Source: Photorhabdus heterorhabditis
Lineage (GTDB): Bacteria > Pseudomonadota > Gammaproteobacteria > Enterobacterales > Enterobacteriaceae
Assembly: GCF_018448905.1 (NCBI RefSeq)
Contig: NZ_RCWA01000016.1
Coordinates: 1 to 64,000, forward strand
Length of the DNA stretch: 64,000 bases
Direction: 5' to 3'
The position numbers and the translations under genes were made by a program. Shown here in pieces: positions 8,901-18,449 of the stretch. The notes under the pieces were generated by a model. The model saw only the letters and a list, made by a program, of their open reading frames with translations. It did no database searches and was not told the DNA's origin. Numbering within the stretch: the stretch's first letter is position 1; every line of letters begins with the position of its first letter.

Positions 8901-10319
8901 GCCATTATCATGGTAGCGATACCGGGCCATCACTTCCTGCAACCCTTCATCGGTGCGGAGAATCTCCGTCAGCTGTCCGCTCAGGTTGTAACGCAGTGTC
9001 AGCACTGGTCCGTCACTGTGGATGACTTCTGTCAGCTGATAGCGGTTGTTATAGACAAAACGCAGCTGGTTATCATACACGTCCCGGTGTTCAGTCAGCA
9101 GCCAGCTCTGGGTGTCGTCGTCAGAAGCCGGTGCAGGCAGGGCAAAATATTTTTGTACCGGGGAATCGCGGTGGCGGAGGATATACCCAGATTGGCCCCG
9201 GCTCAGGGTAAAATCCGGGTGGTCGGGGTTGATACTGTGGGTACAGGTGGCAGGTAAAGCAAAATAGAGTGAAGCCCCTTCGGTGGTGCTGATTTCCACC
9301 CGGTCGCCGGTGACCCGGATGCATTCGGAAAAGCTGTCAGTCCAGCCCGGTCCCAGTAAGCCCTGTTCCCCGGGGACCCAGCTGCGTAAAAACACCAGCG
9401 GCAGGGTCTGGCCGAGCGCGATATCGGTACGCTGGTCAAACAGCTGGCCGGTGGTAACGTCAATCGGGTCGCCGGTGAAGAATTTTTTAGTTGCTTCCAA
9501 GTAACGTTTCGCGCCCTGCGTTTCTTTAAAGGCGGTTTTGGCACAGGAAATCGTACCCATCGACACGATTTTTCCGGCATGCCGGGCGCCGGCTTTTGCC
9601 CCGTTCAGCACCGTTTTACGACCCGCTTTAGTGAACAGTTTACCGATGCCCTTAATGGCGCCCCGGGATGGTGGTGCCAGAAATTCCACAGCTATCAGAA
9701 TCGCCCGCTCCCAAGCGGAGAACTCTTCCTCAATGTCCAGATAGGTGCCCTGACCGGAGCCGATAAACACGGTTTTGGCACCGGATTTGATGGTGGAGCC
9801 GCAGACCAGTTTGTCATCCACCCGGGCTGCCGGGTAGCCGTTGATGAACACCGTTTCACTGCCCTGAGCAATCAGGGGCGGAGCAGGGTGTTTCGTACAG
9901 GCGGCAGTATCGGCTGTGGCTCTGGCTGCCGGTTTGCCTTCAATGGACACATCTGGCGAGCCGTTTATTATTTTGCCGTCGGGCGGGCCAATACTGTCTA
10001 CCATGCGGGTGACCGCAGAACTGGCGGCACTGATAACATTCCCCAGAGCCAGTGTGCCGGCAGTGCCCAATGCAATCACCGCAACGGTGGCTAAGCCACC
10101 GGTACCCACCACCACCGCAGCGGCTACGGCAAAGACCGCAGCACTAATCAGAGCGCCGGTAATGGCACCGGCCAGCGCGCCGAGGAAGCTGGCATGTTTA
10201 ATCGGGTCGCCCTCACGGGCAGCTGCCGGGCCGGGCGTCCCTTGAGGAGGGGAAACGGGTGCAGCGTGTCGGGCACCGACCCGGGCAATCCGGGTGACAA
10301 TTTCATCACCAAGTGACAT
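5916..10319 (-). CDS. PAAR-containing Rhs effector of type VI secretion with GHH nuclease-type tip
   Basis: A 1467-residue polymorphic toxin. The N-terminus has the prePAAR motif AAREGDPIKH (residues 33-42), a hydrophobic hairpin (about 47-96) and a PAAR domain (about 115-190) that caps the VgrG spike. A DUF6531-type entry segment (GDPIDVTTGQLFDQRTD) leads into many YD repeats forming the Rhs shell. The core ends with the conserved junction GWIDPFGL. The last 131 residues (1337-1467) are a variable toxin with GHHMPSAEYM, then MEHKYP and GRH, like HNH/EndoVII GHH nucleases. The toxin-coding 5919-6311 is much AT-richer than the core, the usual sign of tip exchange. GGAGG precedes the start. Confidence 0.92.
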   Translation of the reverse strand: MSLGDEIVTRIARVGARHAAPVSPPQGTPGPAAAREGDPIKHASFLGALAGAITGALISAAVFAVAAAVVVGTGGLATVAVIALGTAGTLALGNVISAASSAVTRMVDSIGPPDGKIINGSPDVSIEGKPAARATADTAACTKHPAPPLIAQGSETVFINGYPAARVDDKLVCGSTIKSGAKTVFIGSGQGTYLDIEEEFSAWERAILIAVEFLAPPSRGAIKGIGKLFTKAGRKTVLNGAKAGARHAGKIVSMGTISCAKTAFKETQGAKRYLEATKKFFTGDPIDVTTGQLFDQRTDIALGQTLPLVFLRSWVPGEQGLLGPGWTDSFSECIRVTGDRVEISTTEGASLYFALPATCTHSINPDHPDFTLSRGQSGYILRHRDSPVQKYFALPAPASDDDTQSWLLTEHRDVYDNQLRFVYNNRYQLTEVIHSDGPVLTLRYNLSGQLTEILRTDEGLQEVMARYRYHDNGRLAEADSTQQFHLYYEYNAQGLISRWSDGDQTWVDYRYDKQGRCTDSVGSGGFYPVHLDYAPGLTRSTTPQGHTTTWHYNDQHQVTEVHTPGGGITRYDYDNWGNLIQQTLPMGETLTLTYLADTGRVTSLTDATGAVWQYSYDADTLQLTGMTDPLQRTWLQLYDELGQPKGFIAPDGRKTTLTRNAFGLVTAEEDTDGNRRTQEYDTHQRLVRLFDEENRTISLGYDSQDRLRSLTAAGALWRWRYDRHHRVAASDRPDNNLEHFHHDRHGNLTRWTDALGIDWLVEYGPFDLPIARVDGEGHRWQYRYDADTLQLTQVINPQGENYTYILDADGRVVTEQDYAGTRWHYRYNLSGNCIEKRDGEETVIRYDYDAAHRLTAQHTPEGTTHYHYDIVGRLLTVESPDNTLSFEYDEQDRIVREIQPYGEIQRHYPDNRTVERQLLTGETDPAEGPSRFTGQTHPKHWQSRMQVNRAGELTGLTLEGQLPLTVERDDAGRETGRYTESGFILRQQYNLMGQLTAQRAGYNPHFFRQTDLADIPDPTFAGLVRQYEYDATLNLTAANDDGQQLRYLLNGNGQVMSVGDGRNLREHYQYDASGYPSRRFDGVQEIMGETLYQEGHRLNWIDSHRFVYDRAGRMKEKQRLEEGYRPALTRYRWNSQNQLTGLITPDGIRWEYRYDTFGRRIEKCCIQTGKLTTYVWDGDVPAEIREYQHGRLKMIRHLVFDGWELVAQQTQQFTLNLDNRVELMAGEVQTQYAVSAPTGEPLALFDPTGKRVWRRPKQSLYGLRLGGHGENPQLDPGLRFAGQLFDEESGLFYNRFRYYLPEGCCYLSADPTGLWGGENPYAYVKNPTGWIDPFGLNALLPGEGGVGPYGKLPGTPGDDLTGHHMPSAEYMKKKFGISKSKSIAMQMEHKYPSNKGRHPLTRSYARRPFLHETPRETLAKDIMDARKIYKDQGLYTKEIKQGLRETIRLNKETFPDVFKKPSKCPRK

Positions 10320-10337
10320 GTTGTGCCTCCTGCCGGG

Positions 10338-10757
10338 TCAGGCTGCTTGAAAGCTGCTGATAACTGCCAGCAGGGTATCACGCTGACCGGCTTCAAAAGG
10401 CGCAGGAGAGGTCAGGTTGAAGGTCAGCAGCTGTGTGCCCCGGATTTGCAGTACCACGGTCTGGTACATATCGCCTTCCGGGCTTTTCCACTGGTAATCC
10501 AGACGGCGGGCTGGTTGCTGGCTGAGGGGGATTTCGCTGCGCTGGTGCTCTTGGTAACCGGGCAGGTGGGTGCGGAACTGTTCCAGAGTCTGTTCATAGT
10601 AAGTGTTATTATCCACGCCAAGGGGGACCGGTGTGCGGCTGACTACCAGATTAATGCCGCTGTCATCCGGCAGTACAAAGACATGCATGGACTCATCCCG
10701 CCAGTTGTCCGGGATAGTCAGGGTGCCTTCATTCATCTGATACACTGTGTTTTCCAT
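10338..10757 (-). CDS. EagR-type (DUF1795/DcrB-like) T6SS effector chaperone
   Basis: A 139-residue cytoplasmic protein with a DcrB-like fold: GTLTIPDNWRDESMHVF at the start, then alternating strands, ending in LLAVISSFQ. EagR chaperones bind the hydrophobic prePAAR helices of the neighbouring Rhs protein, keep them soluble and help load the effector onto VgrG. It sits between vgrG and rhs on the same strand, 18 bases from rhs, exactly as expected for its partner. Confidence 0.88.
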   Translation of the reverse strand: MENTVYQMNEGTLTIPDNWRDESMHVFVLPDDSGINLVVSRTPVPLGVDNNTYYEQTLEQFRTHLPGYQEHQRSEIPLSQQPARRLDYQWKSPEGDMYQTVVLQIRGTQLLTFNLTSPAPFEAGQRDTLLAVISSFQAA

Positions 10758-10818
10758 GCTTTTTTCCGTTATTAGTTAAGGTCATGCATTAAATTAAGTT
10801 GCTGAGCGTCAATACCGG

Positions 10819-12714
10819 TCAGTTCACATTGACCTGTTTGCCGTTGATGGTGATATTCAGTCCCTGAATGCTGATATTGCCGGCACTGTCGATGGTAATG
10901 CTGCCTCCGGCTGTGGCAATTTCGATACCACCAGCCTGGGAATGTATTTGAATGTTATTTTTCACGTTCAGCAGGCTGTCTTTTTCTACCGTGACCTGAC
11001 GTAGGCCGGTGATGGCACTGACTTCATTGCCCGTCACCTCTTTATGGCGGTCATTTCTAATCGACAGCACCTGATTATGGCCGATGCTTTCGGTGTGGTC
11101 GTTCATTACCCGGGTTTCGCGGTTATTGAGCACCACGGTATTCATATCGCGCTGGGCATGCAACGCCAGCTCTTCACTGCCTTTGGCATCTTCAAAGCGC
11201 AGTTCGTTATAGCCTTCTCCCTTATGGGTTTTTGAACGGAAGGCCATCTGGGTTTTACTGCCTGGTAGGGTTCCCGGAGGAATGTTACTGGCATGATAGG
11301 TCCGCCCGGTGACTATTGGCTGGTCCGGGTCACCATGCAGGAAATCCACCACCACTTCCTGACCGATACGCGGGATAGCCAGCATGCCCCAGCCCTGACC
11401 GGCCCACGGCTGGGTCACTCGTATCCAGCAGGAACTGCGGTCGTTACTCTGGCCGTAACGGTCCCACAAAAACTGTAACCGGATACGGCCATACTGGTCG
11501 CAGAAGATTTCTTCCCCTTCCGGGCCAACCACTTTGGCAATCTGCGGGCCGTCCATCACCGGTTTGGGCCGGAGAGCTGGCCGCCAGTGCTGGTCATAAG
11601 GGATAAAGGTGAAGTGGTTACTCATGACGGTGCCCGACTCACCGCCAGCCTGTTCCAGCGCCTGTGGTTGGCTGCCGGTATGCGCCACACTGACCAGTTG
11701 CCAGAGCCGGTTGAGGTCATGACGCGGATGGTTGGTCAGGGTAAACAACACGCCCGGTTGCATGGCCGCATCGTTACTGTCTCCGTACCCCATCAGAGCA
11801 TTGCTGCGCAGGGCTTCCAGCCGGTAGCGGGTGAAATCAGCGCCATGTTGCTCATCTTTGAAGCGCCCGGGAAAATCAAAGTGTTCATAGCCGGTATACT
11901 GGAGGTCGGTTTCGCGCATTTGCTGGCGAAACTCGGCGGCCCAGGCTGGATTTTTAAAGGTGTAATCCTTGAGTTCGACGGCAGCCGGACGCACCTGAGC
12001 ACTGCGGGTCAAGGCGGTGATACACAACTGTTGGGCTTGGGCCGCGTCCTCCGGGTGATAAGGCAGAACTGGCCCTTTGGCAATAGAGCCGGCATCGTCA
12101 GCAAACACTAGGGTGTTTTTGTTGCCGTCGAACTCGAAGAAATAAAAGATGCCCTCTTCCGCAGTCAGCCGTTGCAGAAAATCAAAATCGGTTTCACGGT
12201 ACTGGACACAAAACTCTCGCTCCGGGTGCGGATAACGCAGACTGAAAATGACATCCTGGACCCCGCTTTCTTTGAGCAGGGTGGTAATGATAGTTTTGAT
12301 ATCCTGCTGTTGAAAGATGCGGGAATTCTGGCGCAGGGTGGTGCGCCACATATCAGGACGGATAGTCATTTCGTAACGGGTCTGATGCTTACCGGTATTG
12401 CCCTGAACAAAGCTGGCGACCATGCCGGTGACGGTGCGTTGGACTTTCCCTTCGCGCAGGATGGACAGGGTGGCACGTTTATCGAGGACGGCGGTAAAAT
12501 CAATCGCTGGGTCGGCACTGGCTAAGCTGACGTCAAGGCTGAACGGGATGGAAAAGGCTTCATTTAATGAAAAAGCGGCAACGACAAAGGTGTGAGGCGG
12601 TAAGCCGCCGGCAGTGAGGGTGAACTGTAAGCCCCCGGCGCTCTGGGTACTGAATCGGTCAGCGAGTTGCTTTAGCGCACTGGGCAACCCGGCGGATGTT
12701 TTCTGGAATGACAT
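10819..12714 (-). CDS. vgrG: type VI secretion tip protein VgrG (TssI)
   Basis: A 631-residue spike protein. Residues about 25-350 correspond to the gp27-like base, including FDFLQRLTAEEGIFYFFEF. The gp5-like OB region contains WDRYGQSNDRSSCWIRV and GMLAIPRIGQEVVVDF, both VgrG hallmarks. The C-terminus is a run of short beta repeats forming the needle (about 500-631), with no extra effector domain. It is the first gene of the cassette vgrG-eagR-rhs-immunity and should carry the Rhs cargo. Core T6SS genes are absent nearby, so this is an orphan VgrG island using an apparatus encoded elsewhere. AGGAG lies upstream of the ATG. Confidence 0.95.
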   Translation of the reverse strand: MSFQKTSAGLPSALKQLADRFSTQSAGGLQFTLTAGGLPPHTFVVAAFSLNEAFSIPFSLDVSLASADPAIDFTAVLDKRATLSILREGKVQRTVTGMVASFVQGNTGKHQTRYEMTIRPDMWRTTLRQNSRIFQQQDIKTIITTLLKESGVQDVIFSLRYPHPEREFCVQYRETDFDFLQRLTAEEGIFYFFEFDGNKNTLVFADDAGSIAKGPVLPYHPEDAAQAQQLCITALTRSAQVRPAAVELKDYTFKNPAWAAEFRQQMRETDLQYTGYEHFDFPGRFKDEQHGADFTRYRLEALRSNALMGYGDSNDAAMQPGVLFTLTNHPRHDLNRLWQLVSVAHTGSQPQALEQAGGESGTVMSNHFTFIPYDQHWRPALRPKPVMDGPQIAKVVGPEGEEIFCDQYGRIRLQFLWDRYGQSNDRSSCWIRVTQPWAGQGWGMLAIPRIGQEVVVDFLHGDPDQPIVTGRTYHASNIPPGTLPGSKTQMAFRSKTHKGEGYNELRFEDAKGSEELALHAQRDMNTVVLNNRETRVMNDHTESIGHNQVLSIRNDRHKEVTGNEVSAITGLRQVTVEKDSLLNVKNNIQIHSQAGGIEIATAGGSITIDSAGNISIQGLNITINGKQVNVN

Positions 12715-13384
12715 ATATAAAGGGCTCCTGATTATTACTGAAGGGTTTCATGCACGGCATTGTCAGCCCGGCGACGCTCTGCTACGTGAGTGATAACTCA
12801 TCAAGGGGGTAAAGAAGCCAGACCGGGAAAGTCCGTCAATATCGTGATGCCGGATTATCGGGTCCGCTGCCCAGGGAGGATAAAGAGCGGTCACCAATAC
12901 TTTCATCCGATTAATATATAACGAGGAGAATATAATAAAAAATTTAAAGTGTCTTGGATATTTGATAGATGGATTTCTGTTTAATTTAAAAAAGTGTGAT
13001 TTAAATCATAGAATACTTTAGGTGATTTACCTTAAGACTAATCCTATTAGCTGAAAAGTTGGGTTTTTTTAGGGTTAATTCGTGTTTCTTGTTTATCGTG
13101 CTTTTATACTACGTAATCGAGTCATCGTGTTTCTTTGATAGACATTAAGCTAGCTCTTTGTTTACGGATCACACCAAATTCGTTTCAAATGATGACGTAC
13201 AATGGCATAGGTTCATATTAACCTCTAATAATGCCAAATTTATCCATTGGATTTCAATATTATATTAATTTGGGGTGATAATCAGAGAGGTCAGATTCGT
13301 AACGAGCATGGATATCTACACGGACTAAGGCTATTTATCCAGGTAAAAAATCTGAGATAAATAACCACTCTGTACGGGTCTGGG
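12715..13384. other. intergenic region upstream of vgrG
   Basis: About 670 bases without a supportable gene. The part next to vgrG (to about 12900) is GC-rich like the cassette; the remainder is AT-rich. The vgrG promoter should lie here, but no box pair was convincing enough to mark. The composition step near 12900 probably marks the edge of the imported T6SS cassette. Confidence 0.4.
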
Positions 13385-14128
13385 CTACTGAATAATGAGC
13401 GTCAATATTTCCTGTGGGTAGATAATAAATTGTCCACGGAATATTGTACCTGCTGGATAGTTATTGGTGAGTGTTTCCTGCAACTGTAATATTATCTCGT
13501 TGTTTTCGAGAGATAAGGTAATAATTTCGGCTGCTTCGAAACCAAAAAAGCGTTTTACATGTGGATAGAGCGCTTTAAACAGGCTTTCTTTTACAGAAAA
13601 TGCCAGTGTGAACATCTGCTCAGGTGATAAATGACAATGATTCAGGAAGGGTATTTCTCTGTCATTCAATACCATTTTTATCATTTCATCCATATTTTGA
13701 TGGTTGACAATGGTTTCTATATCGACACCAATTAATCGGTTATTAGTTTGCGGTGCTGCCAGTATAATTGCATGTTGCGCTGAATGAGAAACAGAGCCAC
13801 AAATACCCTGCGGCCAGATTGGGGCACGATCATTGCCAGATATCAAATTAAACTCTGGTTGTCCTAATTGTGCTAAAAGTTGACGGGCACAATAACGTGC
13901 TGCCAGATATTCAGCCCGTCGTTTATTGACGGCTTTGGCTAATTGAGCAGGGAAGGGAAGGTTTAATCGCCCGAACAGTTCATCGTGATAATAAGAGAGA
14001 TCAAAACGAGCCTGCCAGAGATGTACTTGAGGATATTGAATAACCGTTCCATACTCGATTTGAGTGATAAATCCATTACCATCTTTCGGCAGTGTGGCTT
14101 GACTGGTGTGTATAACTGTTTGTTCCAT
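13385..14128 (-). CDS. ngrA: 4'-phosphopantetheinyl transferase (EntD/NgrA-like)
   Basis: A 247-residue Sfp/EntD-type enzyme that moves phosphopantetheine from coenzyme A onto carrier domains of nonribosomal peptide and polyketide synthases. The three family motifs are present: ICGSVSHS (109-116), GVDIE (134-138; Mg ligands Asp136 and Glu138) and FSVKESLFKA (177-186; Glu181). In Photorhabdus the EntD-like PPTase NgrA is needed for siderophore and antibiotic production and for nematode growth. The symbol is given because of this family resemblance in a Photorhabdus-like genome, not from a database match. It lies downstream of the fimbrial operon on the same strand, 44 bases away. Confidence 0.8.
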   Translation of the reverse strand: MEQTVIHTSQATLPKDGNGFITQIEYGTVIQYPQVHLWQARFDLSYYHDELFGRLNLPFPAQLAKAVNKRRAEYLAARYCARQLLAQLGQPEFNLISGNDRAPIWPQGICGSVSHSAQHAIILAAPQTNNRLIGVDIETIVNHQNMDEMIKMVLNDREIPFLNHCHLSPEQMFTLAFSVKESLFKALYPHVKRFFGFEAAEIITLSLENNEIILQLQETLTNNYPAGTIFRGQFIIYPQEILTLIIQ

Positions 14129-14172
14129 GTTGATTATCCAGATAAGAAAATGCTATACAGTTTATATTAATA

Positions 14173-15201
14173 TCATTCATATTGAATTGTAAAATGTGCG
14201 GTGGCATTAGCTGTTCCGCCGGTTATTTTATTTCTGGTTTGGTAATATCGGGCAGTAAAATGGGCTATATCGCCAGAATCTTGTGATGTGTGATCCAAAA
14301 ACAGCGGTTTTCCTAGAGAAACAGGTGTTCCATGATATAAGATTTGGACACCAACACCTTGTGCTGTATTTGCATCGTTGCTGTTATCGAGTCTAATAAC
14401 ACTATCTGGAGTGTCTGTAGGGTTTTTAATTCCTCTCCCTGAAAAAGTAATTTTAGGTATAACATTCTCTACACAATGAATGATGATACCAAAATTAGCA
14501 TAGCCAGCAGTGGTTCCTTTTCCTTTAAATAAAGAACTTTGTACGTTACCGAAGTTTACTTTTGGTGATGGTGTTGTTGTCATGCAACCCATGGTCTTAA
14601 ATCTATATGTACTTGAATGCCTTACTGAAATTAAATTTAGTACTGGGCTTCCTAATGCTGCTAATTTAAACATGACTCCGGAAGATAGTGATTTTCCTGA
14701 ATGCATTGCTCCTTTCTTGTGAAGATAAATACTAACGTTTCCTATATCTTTCCAGGTGATTTTTTTTCTTGTTCCAAGGTTATATGAATAGTTAGTTCCA
14801 TCTGATTTAGGATAACCTATTTTACCAATATTGCCTCCAGAAATAACAAAATATAAGTATAACTTATCTTCAATTATTTTTAATCCACCAGTGCCATGTT
14901 CAGTATTACCCGGTTTTCCAGTAAGAACGCTGTCGCCAAACATTAGAGGTATATTTTCTTCATCACATGAAAAAATTGGAGCGTTTACATCAATACCCAT
15001 CTCTGAGGCTATCTGTTCAGCACTGAAAGTTTTTATGTTAATGTCTTTATTATTCGCTTTGTTAATTTTTTTCTCAGATTCTTTTAAATTAAAATACAAA
15101 GAAATAGGGGCGGCGTTTGGATTTAATTGACATTCGGCGAATGACTTGTTGCTGTTCAACAGTAGTATAGAAGTAATGAATAACCATAAGTAGTGTTTCA
15201 T
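14173..15201 (-). CDS. fimbrial tip adhesin
   Basis: A 342-residue secreted protein with a signal peptide (MKHYLWLFITSILLLNSNKSFA). The N-terminal half (about 25-195) is unique and probably binds the receptor. The C-terminal half (about 200-342) is a pilin domain: VNFGNVQSSLFKGKG, an HCVENVIPKITF stretch and the penultimate-Tyr ending HFTIQYE used in donor-strand exchange. Two domains and last place in the operon fit a FimH-like tip adhesin. The receptor is unknown. Confidence 0.8.
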   Translation of the reverse strand: MKHYLWLFITSILLLNSNKSFAECQLNPNAAPISLYFNLKESEKKINKANNKDINIKTFSAEQIASEMGIDVNAPIFSCDEENIPLMFGDSVLTGKPGNTEHGTGGLKIIEDKLYLYFVISGGNIGKIGYPKSDGTNYSYNLGTRKKITWKDIGNVSIYLHKKGAMHSGKSLSSGVMFKLAALGSPVLNLISVRHSSTYRFKTMGCMTTTPSPKVNFGNVQSSLFKGKGTTAGYANFGIIIHCVENVIPKITFSGRGIKNPTDTPDSVIRLDNSNDANTAQGVGVQILYHGTPVSLGKPLFLDHTSQDSGDIAHFTARYYQTRNKITGGTANATAHFTIQYE

Positions 15202-15229
15202 ATAAATTCCGGTTGAGATTTGTTTTTAA

Positions 15230-17719
15230 TTATTGACAATTCAATGAAGCTAGGATGATACCATTAATTTTTTGGTATCTTTTACTATCAAAGTTAATGT
15301 AACAGCTTTGTTGATCACCTAAATCAGCCTTTAATTTTACTGTATCACTAACACCACTGAGAAAGACTTCTCCTCTTTCATTCACCATACCATTGATACC
15401 ATTGATACCATTTTGGCCCGTGACTACCGTTCCAAATGGAAGTTTTTTACCGTTATGCTGTAATGTTAAAAATACTCGATGACCAACGCGAATAGAATAA
15501 TCCGCCAATACCAACGCACCTTTTGTTGGAATAACTTTAGTGGTTGGGTTATCAATATCTACGTCAGTACTAAATGTATTGGTATCAAGAGATAAAGCAT
15601 TCTCCCGATATTGCGATATATAGGGAACAACGGTATATCCTCGCCAGTCTGTGCTGATAGAAGTATTATTTAATACTTTTGCATTGGCTGCCCCTGGAGC
15701 GCGAATTAAGGCACTAGCACCGCTTTCGCTAATATTTTGCGCCAGGGTAACACCATAAGGATGCGCAATAATTGCGCCCTCTAATCCATAATTAATACGC
15801 TTATTTTTTCTATGATTAGTGGTATAACCTGCATTTACTGAACCATATGATCCTCTATAATACAAGCTGACTGAATTACCTGATTCTTTTTCTTTCTCTG
15901 ATTTTTCGTAGCTGTAATTCTGAGAAATCATATAGTTTAGATTCTGCTGTTCCAGTAAAGAGCCAGATAATGTCATCGTATGTTGGCTGTCGCCATCTGT
16001 ATTATAAGTAGTATCATAATCTACAGTTGCACTGTGATGACCAGATGGCAACCATTTATCCAAGGGAACACTAATATTTAACGAAAAAGTTTGATCGTTA
16101 TTAATACTTGAACGATTACGATGGTAATTGTAGCTCAATGATAAGGAGATATCATGAATATTGGTGTTATAAGACATCATGTATGATTGATTTTTGCTGG
16201 TTTTATCTTGCCAGTAATCTTGTTGCCAGGCTGATAATGAAAGATTGCCATATTGTCCTAAACTCTGTCCTAGGGTTATTTGCATATGATTTTTCGGCGC
16301 ACTATTTCTGCTATTATCAGTAAATTGGTCGTTATTATTAGCGTCGCTAAAACTAAAAAAACCATTGGTATTGTAACGATAGCCAGCCAGTGTCACCGTG
16401 GTATTCGTTGCAGTGAAACCTTTATCGTAGCGTATCTGATAAGACTGACCGGTTTTCTTTTCTCTATTTGGGAAACGCGTTGCTGCCTTTGTGACATCTA
16501 TTGATACAGTACCAAATGAGCCGAGATTATGCCCTAAACCTAATGCATGACTTTGATAGTCGGAAGAAACAATTGTTCCACCATAAATTGTGGTACTGTC
16601 CCATAGCCCGTAAGTAGCTTCTGTCTGCACAAACCTTTTTTTGTTGGCTTGTTTATTACCACTGAATTTACCGATATTAACCGAATATTTTATTTGGCCC
16701 TCACGGATCATCAATGGTGAGGCAGAGAAGGGCTGAGTAAATTTTCTGACTTTGCCATTTGCTTCATAAATAGAGACTTCCAGATCACCACTTAAGTTGC
16801 TGGGATAAATATCGGTAATTTCAAACGCGCCTGGCGGAACAAAAGTCTGATAAATCAGATTATCTTTTTGATGGATTTCTATCCTTGCATGAGTCATAGC
16901 AATACCGCGAACGACAGGTGCAAAACTTTGCTGGCTATCTGGTAACATTTGGCTATCGGACATCAGTTTAATGCCATTAAAACTGAAACTATCAAACACC
17001 GTGCTATCAGTTGTTGTTTCCCCCAATACTAAGCGGGACCTTAATGGGCGAATATCTCGTTCAGCATAGGCTTTAAGCGATTTCCATTCAGATGTCGTAT
17101 CAGTATGATTATAGTAACTATTATGGCGAACGCGCCACGGACCTAAATTAAAGCCGCTACGTAAATTCAGGTATTGATTTTGTTCACTTTGATTTTTATT
17201 CCAGGATTGCATGCCTGTTAGATTGTAATTGGTAAAAAACATAGGCAAACCATCATCCCACTGATCAGGAGAGATATCTCCCCTGATTTGTGATTTCATT
17301 GCAGCCTGAGGGAAATTCAGCGTTAGAGTAAGATGGCTTAAATCTAAATCTGCTGATGCATATTTAATATATTTCTCCGGTTGAGAAATGATTTCCTGTT
17401 CAGAAAGTGATGCTAATTCAGGGAAGCTTTCTGTTTTTACCCCGATTTCTTTCAGTAAGCTGACAGATAATTCAGGGCAAAGTTTTTCACCACAGTCAAT
17501 AAAGGATAGGTTTTTAATGCCAATATCCTGTTGATTGACGATAACATTCACTTTATAGATGCCCGGAATGTGGGAATCGGTTTTTGCCAAACTGTCCAGA
17601 TTAATATTTTCTCTGTCTTCATCTGATAATTGTAATGCATTTATATCAAAGTACAGCTCTGCATGTACTGGCAATGATAAACAAAAAGTTATTAAAGCAA
17701 AGCTAATTACTTTTTTCAC
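15230..17719 (-). CDS. outer membrane fimbrial usher
   Basis: An 829-residue FimD/PapC-family usher that assembles fimbriae across the outer membrane. A signal peptide (to about residue 20) is followed by the N-terminal chaperone-binding domain (YFDINALQLS), a 24-strand beta barrel with plug (middle, e.g. GQIKYSVNIGKF), and two C-terminal domains ending with a Cys pair (QQSCYINF and LASLNCQ). The start is GTG with GAGAG upstream. It lies 23 bases after the chaperone gene in one operon. Confidence 0.93.
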   Translation of the reverse strand: MKKVISFALITFCLSLPVHAELYFDINALQLSDEDRENINLDSLAKTDSHIPGIYKVNVIVNQQDIGIKNLSFIDCGEKLCPELSVSLLKEIGVKTESFPELASLSEQEIISQPEKYIKYASADLDLSHLTLTLNFPQAAMKSQIRGDISPDQWDDGLPMFFTNYNLTGMQSWNKNQSEQNQYLNLRSGFNLGPWRVRHNSYYNHTDTTSEWKSLKAYAERDIRPLRSRLVLGETTTDSTVFDSFSFNGIKLMSDSQMLPDSQQSFAPVVRGIAMTHARIEIHQKDNLIYQTFVPPGAFEITDIYPSNLSGDLEVSIYEANGKVRKFTQPFSASPLMIREGQIKYSVNIGKFSGNKQANKKRFVQTEATYGLWDSTTIYGGTIVSSDYQSHALGLGHNLGSFGTVSIDVTKAATRFPNREKKTGQSYQIRYDKGFTATNTTVTLAGYRYNTNGFFSFSDANNNDQFTDNSRNSAPKNHMQITLGQSLGQYGNLSLSAWQQDYWQDKTSKNQSYMMSYNTNIHDISLSLSYNYHRNRSSINNDQTFSLNISVPLDKWLPSGHHSATVDYDTTYNTDGDSQHTMTLSGSLLEQQNLNYMISQNYSYEKSEKEKESGNSVSLYYRGSYGSVNAGYTTNHRKNKRINYGLEGAIIAHPYGVTLAQNISESGASALIRAPGAANAKVLNNTSISTDWRGYTVVPYISQYRENALSLDTNTFSTDVDIDNPTTKVIPTKGALVLADYSIRVGHRVFLTLQHNGKKLPFGTVVTGQNGINGINGMVNERGEVFLSGVSDTVKLKADLGDQQSCYINFDSKRYQKINGIILASLNCQ

Positions 17720-17742
17720 GATACTCTCATCAGATAATATTA

Positions 17743-18411
17743 TCAGAAATTAAACTGGCGCTCTTCCGTTGTGCCACCGTAATCATTGATAGCCGTCAGC
17801 GTCACGCTTTTTATACCACTTTGGGCTGGAAATACCTTGTGACCCAAAGGCGGAATAAATCCTGGGCTGGCTATTAGTTTTCCATCGATTTTCATCTCAT
17901 TAAGATTAACGTAATAAGCCGTGGGATTAGTTAATTGAACACCATTGGTGTTATGTGATGCTTCCAAACGATTAATAGCATTATTCGCATCATCATCAGA
18001 TAGCCCTGTTGGGCGATAAATCAGTTTGATAATGTTTTTGATGGTTATGATCATCTTGCTGTTGTCATTTTTTTCAACCGCCGGAATTGCATTAACATTG
18101 AGCAAAAATATCGATTCCCGATCCGATGGTAGGTAATTTCCCACATATGAAACTCGAATTTGATGCTCGCTTTCCTTCGCTATCTTAAACAATGGCGGCG
18201 TAATAATGAACGGCACTTTGTTTTGACTGTTATCGATATTATCTACCCATGATTGAACAAGATAAGGTCTTTCTGTATCCGAATTAGTGATAGAAATCGT
18301 GGCTTCTTTTTGTGAGCCATTATAGATAAGGCGAGTTCCGCCTAAAGTAATCCCTGCTTGTACTTGTCCTATAAAAAGGACAAGTAAAAAGGGAGTAATA
18401 AAGCGAAGCAT
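17743..18411 (-). CDS. periplasmic fimbrial chaperone
   Basis: A 222-residue PapD-like chaperone with a signal peptide ending QVQAGI. The G1 strand and subunit-binding residues are recognisable: GGTRLIYNGSQKEATISI, PPLFKIAKESEHQIRV (conserved Arg) and the motif IFLLNVNAIPAV, which matches the family signature. It donates a beta strand to pilin subunits and delivers them to the usher encoded downstream. AAAGGAG precedes the ATG. Confidence 0.94.
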   Translation of the reverse strand: MLRFITPFLLVLFIGQVQAGITLGGTRLIYNGSQKEATISITNSDTERPYLVQSWVDNIDNSQNKVPFIITPPLFKIAKESEHQIRVSYVGNYLPSDRESIFLLNVNAIPAVEKNDNSKMIITIKNIIKLIYRPTGLSDDDANNAINRLEASHNTNGVQLTNPTAYYVNLNEMKIDGKLIASPGFIPPLGHKVFPAQSGIKSVTLTAINDYGGTTEERQFNF

Positions 18412-18449
18412 TTTTACTCCTTTACTAATTAAAGATGTTTATTGGGTAA

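Noticed and set aside
12715-13384. Possible extra effector or regulatory RNA upstream of vgrG
   Set aside because: No open frame with a ribosome binding site and no strong hairpin plus T run was found.
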